From Rhodamnia argentea (Eukaryota > Streptophyta > Magnoliopsida > Myrtales > Myrtaceae): 64,000 nt of DNA. Position 1 is the stretch's first letter. The number at the start of each line of letters is the position of its first letter. Under the pieces are notes generated by a model that did no database searches, was not told the DNA's origin, and was given only the letters and a program-made list of their open reading frames with translations. Both the position numbers and the translations under genes were made by a program. Positions 45,286 through 56,800 of the stretch are shown here, one piece after another. Location of the stretch: the NCBI RefSeq assembly GCF_020921035.1, contig NC_063151.1, positions 36,214,934-36,278,933 on the forward strand, in the 5' to 3' direction.

Positions 45286-48200
45286 TGTCCCGACCTAAAA
45301 ATCTAGCTTTTCATTTTTAGGTTAATGAATTACTAGATTAATTAAATTAACTAACCTAGCTCGAGTTCTACCAAACTCTACCAATTCGCACCTTAGGTTC
45401 GATTATTAACATAAAAATATTTTCAATATGAGTCGTCACTAATCATTTAACGTAGGTTGATTAGAAACTTAGGTAAATAACGAGAGTACTATTTTATTTC
45501 TACGAACCGGAGATTATAAGTCCGGACACTTGATTACACTAGATTACTCTCACGTCCTTTCGGTACCATTTCATTTCATAAAAACATTTGATCAAACAGT
45601 TTTAATTGATTTTAACATAAGCCACTAACATAGGTTATCATGCGGGTGCGCAATCAATTAAATGAACATTCAGATTTCAAAGTAAGCGGGGAACATGCGC
45701 CAAGCAATTTCTCTCTTTTTGGATTTTCACTTTTTAAATGAAATCTAATCTATATGCAATGTATGAATGATGTAGCAACAATGTTTTTTTTATTTTTATT
45801 TTCAGGTTTAATTACAACCCTAAATGAAACTATTCCAAATTACCTTTATTTTATATGTTTTAGGATTTAAGTTGCCTTCAGCCCTAATTCTTAAAGATTG
45901 AGTAATTTTGGCATAAGTTTACACATTAGGGTGCATTTTTTGAATTTAAAGATGCAAATTATCTAATGATGTGGAATTGAAATAAACATGGCAATTGATA
46001 TCTTTTAGAATTTTCAAAATTCCATCATACGACGAGATATATTCTAAAGATAGAAAACACATCCAGTCAATTCAAACATGGAAAGACAACCAATCGGATA
46101 TGCAAAGATAGCGATCCAATAAAAAAAAAACTCAAATATGAAAGGTAAATCAACTTGAATATTTCGCAATTTCTTTCGAATCAAGTTTCGATCTAGTTTC
46201 GATTTAAAGCCTCATAGATCGATCATAAAAATTCAAAAAGGCTCGCTATAAAAATAATTCTATCTAAAGCCCAATAGATAAAATCAAATCCACATGTACA
46301 GTTGTGAATTAGGAAAGATTTTCCTAATTGATCACTTGCAACTTAAAAAGATTTTGTTAGATAATGATCTCATTCAAATTGACAACAAAATATTTCAAAT
46401 GAATTAAGACAGGAAATTTACCTTTATCTTGAAGATTATCTTTCCAAATTTGAACCGAATCAAATCGATTTGCGGATCACTCATCGGCGGGGAGTTGACG
46501 ATGGATGTGAAGGTCCAATTTTCGCTTGGTGAAGCAATGGTTGGCTCACCACTCGAGAAGAATCATCACGAGGAAGCTCGTGGTGCGATGTCCTTCCACA
46601 CCTTCAGATATATCTCATGCATGATGAATGTCAGTAAATATACTAGAAAAAAAAAAAAAAACTTTGACCAGACTAACACTTATACTTGGACGTCGGTGAT
46701 GACCAAAAGCCCACGAAGGCTTGAGCCCAAAGACACCATTAGGAATCCGTCAAGGAAACATGATTTGCTGAGAACAATAACACGGTATAGACAGGACAGC
46801 TACTGATCTCGCGGTTGGTTCGGTAGCAGTCGACGTCAAAGGGTAGGTGCGGAAACGTTGAGCTCACAACCAGAGTTGCACGTTGGTCGAGGTCGACTAC
46901 GGCACAAGGCTGATAGTAGCAGAAGCATCGACTGCTTGCATCGGAACTATTTTGCGGGTGTTGCGTCAACTAAGTGATGCTCGAAATTCCTGCAAAACTC
47001 AATTCAATTTTTAGTCATGAATATGGACACGCTTCAGTGGACTCGCACGCCTTGCTTCTGGTATGCTAATGCTTCCCAGTGGATGTCTTCTTGTGACTTC
47101 CAGAGGAATCGTCTTCCTTTCTTCTATTCTGCAAGTGGAGCCCCTCCAAAAGTAAAAACTAAAAATAACAATAAAAATAAAAGAGCAAGAGAAGTAGATA
47201 ATGGTGAAGAGTTGACCTTCCCTCTCTTGTCCTTTTCTCCTCTCTCAATTTGTATCATGGTCAGATCTCGATGGCTTTACAAGGTGGGGACTTCATGCCA
47301 TGGTTGCTTGATTCGAAGGAGGTCCAAGACGATGGTGCAGCTTTATTTCGGCTCGGTGAGGATGGTCCATGGCTCTTCGTCTTTGGAGGAGAACTCCGCA
47401 AAGGAAATCACGCTCGGGAAAATGTGGCTGCCATCAAGCGCAAGCAAGGCACAGTCGAGATCTCCTTCTCTTTCTCGCGTATTTTTTCTGAATGTTCTCT
47501 CTAATTTTCCTCTGGCCGTGTAATTCAATGAATTGGCCTCCCCCTGGTAATAAAAAAAAAATCGAGAAATCAGCACCATTAATTGAACCAAAATCGAAAC
47601 TAGAGAAAGCAAGAGGACTTAGCTTCGGCGATCTAATAACAAGGAGTCGAGCAGGAGGAGTCATCGTGGGGACTCCAGGGCCGAGGCGGCTGTGCAGCGG
47701 TAGTCGGAGACCTTTGATTGAGGGGCGCTCTCTCTTCGTTGGTGTTTCTTACGTAATTCTCAGGAAACTAAGAACTGCCCCTCCCTGCTCTGTCTGATCG
47801 AGCATCTATAAGTACTAGCTTAGAGAATATTTCTATGATCGAGGGTTTTGTGGAGCAAATCGTGAATTTTTGTTTCTTTCCTTCATCCCTTTCTTTCGTT
47901 TCATTTGACTCTTCCCATGTATTGTGGAAACGTGAATGATATGGCTAAGAATAAAATAACCCACTTTCCCAGTTTTCTTTCTTCGTTCCTCTGCCCACGA
48001 CGCCAAAAGAATTTTTTTTTTTTTTTGGTAAGGTACGACGCCAAAAGATTTTCATGACATTGCTTCTCAATTTTGCCTGTGTTATACATACACTGCACAT
48101 CCCAATCTCGACCACTTTAGGGGGAATAATGGATTTGTCTGAATCTTTAATTTGCATAGGCTAGATCCAATTAAATCCATCGAGTTCGGAACCATCCATT

Positions 48201-48377
48201 TATGTCTATCCGCTGCTGGTCTGATAAAAGATGCAAGTTATGCAATGCAGAAAATTAAACTAAATTATGTGGAAATCATATGAAAATGATTTAAATAGTT
48301 TTTCTAGGGACTAAGGTCAATCCCCAAATTTTTAAGCAATGAATGATAAAATCAAAATCAAAATTTAGGTGTCAACA
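45286..48377. mobile_element. 3.1-kb solo-LTR-like insertion with perfect CTTGG TSD
   Basis: Begins TGTCCCGACCTAAAAATC and ends TTTAGGTGTCAACA, i.e. TG...CA termini, and is flanked by CTTGG at 45281-45285 and 48378-48382, a perfect 5-bp duplication. No primer-binding site, internal repeat of the ends, or pol domain was seen, so a solo LTR left by recombination is the simplest reading; very long LTRs are known in the Tat/Ogre group. The same 3' end occurs at 39488. Frames of up to 168 codons inside have no recognisable motif. Confidence 0.75.
47997..48048 (-). mobile_element. Tiny poly(A)-tail insertion with 14-bp target-site duplication
   Basis: ACGACGCCAAAAGA at 47997-48010 recurs at 48035-48048. 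The 24 bases between read on the minus strand as ACCTTACC followed by about 15 A and a T. This is a poly(A) retroposition footprint without any body, nested in the 3.1-kb LTR-like insertion. Confidence 0.65.
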
Positions 48378-48843
48378 CTTGGTACCTGCGTGTTCGTATT
48401 GAAATGCTCTGCATTGTGGTAAATTTTTTGTACATGTTTGAAGCTTTTAAAGGTATAAAAATGCATATGAATCTCTAAATACGTGTATATTTTGGGGTAC
48501 TTCGCATTTTTACATGTATTTCCCTAGAGTTTTTGAAATACATAACCTAGCTTACATGTAAGAGACCACATACAGATAATATATTGCATGGTTGATAGTT
48601 AGCATGTATAAGATGCTTGCAATTTCAGTATAAAGCAAACTCAAACAATGATAGGAGATTTATCTTGCATTCTGCATTTGATGTTAATTAATGCTTGAAT
48701 TACTTGTGTATGGATTAGCATCATGCTACGCTTTTATGATTATAATAAAATGTGATCATTGAATCATATGACTTGATTATCTTTTTTAGTGTGAGTATGT
48801 AGATTGGTAGAATTCGATAGCATTCTCACCTAGAACTTAAATT

Positions 48844-51170
48844 TTGCACGAATTCAATAGCATGTTAACACGTGGTGGTAAAAGCCATTTCATTACCTTT
48901 GTGGATGACTGCATTAGGTATTTATATGTCTATCTCCTAAGATCAAAGGATGAAGCATTTGTTATGTTTAAGAAATATAAGACTGAAGCGGAAAATCAAT
49001 TAGAAAGGAAAATTAAAGTTCTACGTTTAGATAGAGACAGAGAATAATTTCCTAAATGATTTTTCATCCTTTTGTGAAGAACATGATATTATTCATCAAG
49101 TTTCATCATCATACACTCCATACAAAATGGTTTGGCATCAATTGTATGCTATCGAACTCGAAGTTACCATTTAATCTTTGGGGAGATGCATTGCTTACTG
49201 CATGTTATATTCATAATAGAATACCAACTGCGAGAAATAATATCAGCCCTTATGAATTGTGAAAAGGCAGAAAACCAAACATGTCATAACTTAAAGTGAT
49301 GGGTATTTGGCACACTATAGAGTACTTGACCCTAAGAGGACGAAACTTGATCCTAGAGCTATCAAAAGTTCCTTTAGCTTATCGGCTTCCTAATTTAAAT
49401 TTAAATGTCATTGTAGAATCAAGAGATATTGAATTCTTTAAGAATAATGGTATATGGATTCTGAAATTATTGAGAATAATCCTTAATTGCAAAATACAAA
49501 TAACTCATAACCCATAGAAACACATGTAAATTCTCATGAGAAAATAACAAATGATTCTGAAGACATGAATGAACCTAGAAGAAACACTAGAGCAAGAAAA
49601 GCGAACGATTTAGGTCCAGACTTTATTGCTCATTTTTTCTTGTTGAAGGGGTCAGAGATAATAATATGATAAATACCCATAGTATTAAATTTAGAAGGTG
49701 ATCTTAAAAGTTTTATTGATGCTATACCTTCTAGAAATTTTTGTTTTTGGAAAGAAGCTATATATGATGAAATGAACCCCATTATATCCAATAATATTTC
49801 GGTATTAGAAGACTAACCAAAAGAATCTAAACCTATTGGATGCAAATGAATTTTCCGGAGAAAATACAATTCTCATGGTCTTATTCAAGCTTTTAAGGCT
49901 AGACTATTAGCCAAAAATTATAAATACAAAGAAAGAATAGATTATTTTGATATGTATGCTCTTGTAGCACATATAACATCTATTTGATTTTTTTTTTCTT
50001 TAGCATCCATTTATGACCTTTGCGCTCATCAATAGATGTCAAGACTACTTTCTTAAATGGAGATTTAAATGAGAAAATTTTCATGAAACAATTAGAGGGT
50101 TTTTTTCTTCTTGAAAATAAGATGAAGGTATGAAAATTAGTTAAATCTCTTTGTGGGCTTAAGCAAGCACTGAAGCAGTGAAATGAGAAATTTAATTCAA
50201 TTATATTGTCCGATGGTTTCAAGCCTAATAGTGCTGACAAGAATATTTATTCTAAATTCACTAAAGACTGTGGAGTTTTAGTATGTTTTATGCATTGATG
50301 ATATGTTTATCTTTGGAACTATTATAAATGGAGTCAATGAGACTAAAAAGTATCTAACTTCAGACTTTAAAATGAAAGATTTGGGAGAAGTAGATATTAT
50401 CTTGCATATTAAACTTAAAAAATATAGTGGCTTATTCTTCGAGTCAATGTGACTACATTGAAAAAATGTTAAATAGATTTAAACATTTTGGTTTCAAAGA
50501 AGTAAGTACTCCGTTTGATACCATTATCAAATTAAATAATAATGCTGGTAGAGCAGTAGCACAACTTGCATATGCGAGTGCTATAGGGTCTTTAATGTAT
50601 TTGTACTAGACCTGATATTGCTTTTCCGTGTGTAAGTTGAGTAGATAAACTAGTAATCCAAATATAGAACATTGGAATGCTGTCATCAGAATTTTTTGTT
50701 ATCTTAAAAGAAATAAAAATTTGAGATTGTTTTATACTAATTATCCGCCTGTAGGAGAAGAGTGCACCGATACTAGTTGCATTTCTAGTGTGGGGGATAA
50801 ACATTCCACTTCTGGATGGATCTTTGCGTTAAGTGAATGTGCTGTATCTTGAGCAAGCAAGAAACAAACATGCATAACTCACTCAATAATGAAATTCGAA
50901 TTTATTGCTTAGCAACAAGTGGGAAAGAAGCTAAATGGACAAGAAATTTGTTGTTGGACATCAAATTATAACCTAGTCATATGCCTCCTATTTCCGTTCC
51001 TTTATTACGGTCAGTCACTTTGACAAAGTTTTATAGTAGCATTTATAAAAGTAAGTCTAGGCATATCGGTCTAAGACATGAGTATGTGAAACAATTGATT
51101 CAGGATGGTACCATAATAATTGTTTACATGAGGTTAAGCAAGAATCTAGCCAATCTCTTTAAAAGCTTTA
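48844..51170 (+). pseudogene. Copia B pol remnant (integrase, RT, RNase H)
   Basis: Integrase core: GGKSHFITFVDDCIRYLYVYLLRSKDEAFVMFKKYK near 48870-48985, then KVLRLDRDRE and an SSYTPYK-like phrase. RT: FKARLLAKNYKYKERIDYFD near 49885-49950, a FLNGDLNEKIFMKQLEGF stretch, LCGLKQA, and CIDDMFIFG (the Y/CxDD catalytic motif) near 50295. RNase H: CTRPDIAF, then RHIGLRHEYVKQLIQDGTI near 51057-51110. Stops and frameshifts separate nearly every motif. Confidence 0.8.
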
Positions 51171-51494
51171 CGGGATAAGTATACTATCGGTGCCATAACT
51201 TTCAAAACGTTCACTAAGTGCCATAACTTTCAAAAATCGTTCACTTGAGTGCCATCGCTAACGTAGACGCTGAAAAGTTGACGTGGTACGCCGGAAAGCT
51301 GACGTGGCAGGTCGGAAAGCTGACGTGGTACGCCGGAAAGGCGACGTGGCAGGCCGTAAAGCCGACGTGGCATGCCGGAAAAGCTAACGTGGACGTCTAA
51401 AAAGTTGACGTAGCACTCAAGTGAATGTTTTGAAAGTTATGGCACTTAAGTGAACGCAGTACACAAGTTATGGTACTTACGGTGTACTTATCCC
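51171..51494. mobile_element. MITE with internal 21-bp tandem repeats, inserted in copia B
   Basis: The ends GGGATAAGTATACTATCGG and its inverted partner (rc GGGATAAGTACACCGTAAG) form about 30-bp inverted repeats that share TGCCATAACTT/TACCATAACTT further in. An 8-bp duplication AAGCTTTA flanks it (51163-51170 and 51495-51502), or 9 bp with one mismatch. The centre (about 51264-51415) holds seven units of a 21-bp repeat, consensus ACGCCGGAAAGCTGACGTGGC. It has no coding capacity. Element A has the uninterrupted empty site (AAGGCTCTATCAAAAG near 39580). Confidence 0.85.
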
Positions 51495-52130
51495 AAGCTT
51501 TATCAAGAGATGTGGTAAGGCGACTTCAAAAGAAATGGGACTGAAACCCTTTGCTTTATATCACCAGTAATGGTAGCTCGATCTAATACTAGCATAACAC
51601 TAGTTATATGATTTCATGGGTAAAAATAAGTTCTTGAAAGTTATTGTTTGACATCGACACTAGCGCGGACATGAGAAGTTAGTATCGTCTATTACGTTTA
51701 GAGGTTGAGTTATACTCTTAGTGAAGTGTAATACGATTTAGTAACGTGTTTATTAGTAACAGAAACACGTGGCAATACTTCACCCGTATGGGCTTAGAAG
51801 TGGTGCCGCTTCTTACGAAAATTGGGGTTACTTTCTAGAGAGCTCGTGAAATAGGAACAAGCACAAGACCATAATAGTTCTGAGTAATTATAAACTTCTC
51901 GCCAAAACAAAAGGTTAGTATATGTGTAGTGCATCCGATTCTATTATTTATAATAACAAGTTTAAAGCTACGCTACTTATTACTTTGATAGAGTTTTGAG
52001 GTACTTGCACTAAATAAAGGCTTAATTCGAAAGAGACCTTTATGTAGGTATATTAATCTCATGAAAATGTTCGCTGTATTGTTTGATAAGTTTTATTTTG
52101 TAATTTTATCTTACAAACAAAATGGAGGAT

Positions 52131-52675
52131 TGCTAGTACAAACAAACTAAGAGGTGCTTTGTCCGACATCGAAAAGATATGAGTACGCATGTTGACTAGA
52201 TTTGGCACTAACAACAATAACCATTGTGTCCTATTGAAATAATGTGATTGTTCACAAAAGGTTCTTACAACCTTTGAAGAGATGCGTCCGAATTATCCGT
52301 TCGGATATAACTTCTTAACCTTCGAAAAGTTGTCCGTTAAAAAATAACTTCCTAATCTTCCCGAAGGTTGTGTTTGTTCCAAGATTTTCTCTATAAATTC
52401 ATGAATATTTCTCATTCATTTTAGAACTTTACTACTTTCATTTTTCATTTTTTCAAAGAAATGCATCCTTCTTCTCCAATTATTTCATTTGAAAAATCTT
52501 AGAGAAATATTATAATTACTATCTAACATTATCGCTTAAGACTCTTGGTGTAACCTGAAGGATTTTTATCGATAACTATTAGCAACGTTGTGAGGCAAAT
52601 AATTTCTTAAAGAGAGTGTTATCACACTTCAAAGCCCGATTCCGTTATTCATCCCATTTGTTAAATTTCTCAACA
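52131..52675 (+). repeat. 3' LTR of copia element B
   Basis: Starts TGCTAGTACAAACAAACTAAGAGG, ends AAATTTCTCAACA. Followed by unrelated sequence. Confidence 0.85.
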
Positions 52676-53889
52676 TTGTATGCATGATTGCATGACCGTA
52701 CACATGACCATGGGCGTTGTTATGCGATGTGACGAAGAAGACCAATTCCCACCTTAATCAAGCAAAAAACCTTTTTGGCTAGGCCAACACATGCAAGACA
52801 TGCCCATGCTTCAACAAGGAAGCATTAGACTTGTTAGTCAATGCTTGTCCGTTGCAAGGTATCACGCCACTACAACACCGATAATGATAAAGCTCCTATG
52901 AATCAGACTTCGTTAATCTCATGGACATTCAGAGATAAATATGCTGCTTTGCTTGGCACATTACAGAAGCGGATTGTGTAGTGGAAATTCTCACATAATA
53001 GAACAGTCGGATAACTCTAAATGTCCTAATCTATATGCCTTCATTTGTACAGGAGTAGACGAATTGCATGGGCCAATTGGACTTTGGTAGAAAAAGGTTT
53101 TGGAACGAACAAAAGTTTTTTCTTTATAGAGTACATGTCAGACACACAATACTGGGTGCGATTCCACCAGCCCTCTTACCATGCCCAACATAAAACCAGC
53201 AGAATTCAAATCTCTTGCCCCATGGAGCCGGTATATCATGTTGAACCATATGACGATCCACGCGTCGTCTGTTGGTAAGGCCCTGCTTGTAAAGAGCTAA
53301 TCCAAATGCGAATACACGTCGTAGGAGTTCCAGTGCCTTTTAATACATATGACTTGCTACCTGATGCCAATTGACAAGGCTCTGCTTGTGCAAACCAAAA
53401 TGGCTAAATGCTGTGGTAGAGTCCTCGCCCCTTTAGTGCATAAATTTCCAATTCATACACATCTTATTTGTGTAAGAATTACCTTGTGCACGCACGCTGG
53501 CAAGCTGATGTCTCTACACATGTATAGCAGAATGCTGCATGGGTCTGCATGTGGGCAATAGATAGTAAGAGAATTTCTTTCAAGGAGTGAAGCCATAATG
53601 GAAATTTCATTCGTCCAATCAAATTTCCATCAAGGAATCTCGGTGAAAAGGAACTTCTTTAGTTGTAAATATTCATGCAAGATATGTGTACTTATCAATC
53701 AGTCAATCCAAGTAAATATGTCTGAGTCTCAAAGAAAATCCCATCAACAGCACTTTGTTTGTTGCCTGCGAATATATGGTGCATACCTGAAGAAAATGAA
53801 GCATGATTTTCATCTTGATTTTTTCTCCCCTGAAACAATATATCTTCAAGGAAAGAAAGGCACCTTTCAACATTCTAGACTCTGTAGAG
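52676..53889. other. Intergenic, 3' side of the ABC transporter
   Basis: No gene supported. The ABC transporter 3' untranslated region (minus strand) should occupy the right part. Plus-strand frames at 53045 and 53598 are featureless or antisense to the transporter. Confidence 0.4.
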
Positions 53890-56800
53890 CTAATTTTGTA
53901 GCTTTGACAAATGAGATAAGGAATTTTTATCAATGGATCCTAAGCTCCAGTTACAAAGAGTGCTATCAGCATCCATCTTTGATATGTGTAGAACTGCATT
54001 ATGGTGGTTGAATAGGGTTCGCCGATGACCAACGCTCACATATGTGATGCCAGCAGCTTTAATAAGCTGGTACAAATGAGCCTAGCAAAACAGCAAAGAA
54101 TTAACAAACTAGCATCAGAAGAACTCCCTCATGTTTGATGCAAGTGAACTCTCTCCCTCCCTCAAGCAAGCACGCACGCATGCGTTTTCCCATTTTGCTG
54201 TAAACAATGAAGCACCAGGACTGATATCTAAAAACAGGTAGGAATCCAACATCCCAAGGGCTCAATTATTTTCGACCAAAAAAAAAGGGCTCAATTATTG
54301 GACATGCGATGCTTTTCGAACTATTTTGCTTAACTATTTAGCCCTGGTGCATAGAAATCGACCAACCGGCTATCACCTACAGCTTGTTGTGAAGAAACAG
54401 TCGCACCCATGACTCCATAGGACATTTTCCTTCCCCAAGAACCATCAATATACATGGAGTGTAAAAATTTGATACGAACTACTATTTAAATACCTCATTG
54501 TCCTCATCCAAGGCACTTGTTGCCTCGTCCAGTAAAACCAACTTCGGTTTTGAAAGCACTAGACGAGCAAAAGCAAGGCGTTGCTGCTCGCCAAGGGAAA
54601 GAACACTTGACCATTCATGTGTTGAGTCCAGACTGTTAAAACGAGCTAACAAATAATCCAGTCGAACATCTTCCAAAACCTTTACCAGATCATCAGTTGT
54701 GGGCATCTCAGGCCTTTTACTCCCATCTCCTGAAATCAGTCTCCGTAACAAGAATGGTGGCATACCTGACAGAAAACTATAAATCTCTAAGTAGATCAAA
54801 AGTTCATCTCTGGTATTTTAAGGTAGCTGATAACAACACATGTTAGATGCCAGCAGAAGAAAAGTAAATCAGTGTGCACTGACTCAAAGCAGAGGATAGC
54901 GATTATATGTATCACATCTTCGAACAGATGATACAAAATACACAAAGAAAACCAAGTATTCATTTATTAGCTACTGATCAAAACAAAATTGGCAGAATTT
55001 AAGTCCAAGGCAACAGGTTTGTAAGTATTTTTATACGGAGGAGGAACAAGTACTCTAATTTATTAAGTGAAAAACAACATCTTGCCAAGCAGCGCTGAAT
55101 TGCTCTTGACAGACTGGATAGTCGATTCTATTACACATGATTCCAAGATGTAACAATAAGTTTTGCCCATACGAGTATGCATTCTTTATGCTTAGAAATA
55201 GGATTTGTTAACAAAGCAAGCTGGCAACGTGATCGCATATTTTCTTTGTATCCTTTCACTAGAAGACGCTTCGTCTGACTGTAGAAAAAGAGGAAGACGA
55301 AAGAAAAAGGAAAATATGCTTCACACTACATACCAGTTGATGAACTGCCATTTGAATTAGGAGTTGCTCCTTCAAGCCATGTGGGATATAGCAACTGTTC
55401 ACGTAATGTTCCCAGATTCATATATGGCCTCTGAGGGAGGAAAAATACGCTTCTAGGAATCTCACTAGGTGTCTTCTCAAGTTCCCTAAGATTTGAAACG
55501 GCTGTGTTTACTTCAAGAGAAGCCATGCCCTTCGAAATGGGTGACTGGGTAAATTCTGCATCTTGAACATAGAAAGTGATTGTTCCGCTCCCACTATTCC
55601 AAAGACCAGCTATAGCTCTTAAAAATGAAGTCTTGCCGCTGCCACTAGGTCCCATTACCTAGTAATACACCAATGACTTTTAGTGCACCTGTATTATAAC
55701 ACAGGACATGAACTCAAATAATTATATGAGAAAATGTAAACTTACCAACAAACTGTCATTGCAGTTGATCTGTAATGATAACTCCTTGATTAGAGTTGTT
55801 TTACTAGTAGGTGTCTGCAGGGTCAAATTCTCAATGTGTAACAACTTTTGGAACATGTCCATAGTTACGGGTCCATTGCACTCAAAACCAGGATGCACAT
55901 GGTGACAGATGAGATGTATGTGCTGCGTGGAGTCATCAGCATATTTACTGGTACTGCCATCCAGGATATCATCAAATTCACCTATCACAGAAATACACAC
56001 CTTAGGGTCTCTGATCTTTTCAATATAGTTGTAGAACACAAGGCAGACAACTAGGAGTCTAGGGTCTGACCCAGAAAACAACATGGGGAACTTGTTTTCA
56101 GAACATGTTGCATTTTACATGAGAGCAAATTTGGACTTATATGCTGTACACTTATAAGCTCGTCTTCTTGATCCTCCCGAGGGAACGCAAGAGAAGCAGC
56201 AAAAATCAGGTTTTAACGAGAGACGTGGATAACAATATCTGATCTGCATTAGAAGACGTAGGAAACCAGCGAGATCGCATCATTAGTCAGACCTGAAACT
56301 TGTCAATGAATGGCCTGGAGAACGAGGAGCTTCACTAAATCATCGATGGTATAGACCGGTGAAGTGCCAATAGATGAGAATGACACTATTTTTGACGAAA
56401 CGATCCGATCTTCTAAAATAACTCTGCCTTCTAATGGCTGGTTCTAAAAGTTAATGGACTAAGACTTAATACTTGAGATTTGTTGAAATTGTAAATCTAT
56501 GACAGGGAAGTAGGCGGGAGAAAGTGCAAGTGCAATACCTAGACGGTCAATGACAGCTGAAAATGCACTAATAGCTTGAAATTGGTACACGATCAGAGAG
56601 AAATCTCCAAGGATATGATTAAAAGCAGATACAGACTGATTGATAACTCCAAACTCAATTTTCCCAGAGAAGTACATGGGAGCAACTACAGCCGCTGGAA
56701 GAATCTGGATGAGGTATCGGTAGCCATTTGTAAAGAACTCCAAGTTACGAGATGATATCAACAGTTGCTGTAAAAGACAAAAAGGTCAGAAAGGGAAAAA

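Larger units (their letters stand above)
43447..52675 (+). mobile_element. Ty1/copia element B, same family as element A
   Basis: 5' LTR 43447-44008 and 3' LTR 52131-52675 match the LTRs of element A. The leader and gag start (MALDSIKVENQG) follow at 44032. Copia integrase, RT and RNase H traces lie at 48844-51170, in the order integrase before RT that defines Ty1/copia. A purine tract AAAATGGAGGAT precedes the 3' LTR. Two later insertions sit inside: a 3.1-kb LTR-like insertion and a 324-bp MITE. Flanks CTGCA and TTGTA do not match, so no target duplication is claimed. Confidence 0.82.

Noticed and set aside
47017-47523. 168-codon frame inside the 3.1-kb insertion
   Set aside because: No recognised motif, overlaps other frames on both strands, and lies in an LTR-like sequence.
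51264-51415. CRISPR-like direct repeats
   Set aside because: Units are contiguous without spacers, lie inside a MITE, and the genome is a plant's.
43447-52675. Target-site duplication for copia B
   Set aside because: The 5-bp flanks CTGCA and TTGTA do not match; not claimed.
53598-54011. 137-codon plus-strand frame
   Set aside because: Antisense to the last exon of ABCD2 and its 3' region.
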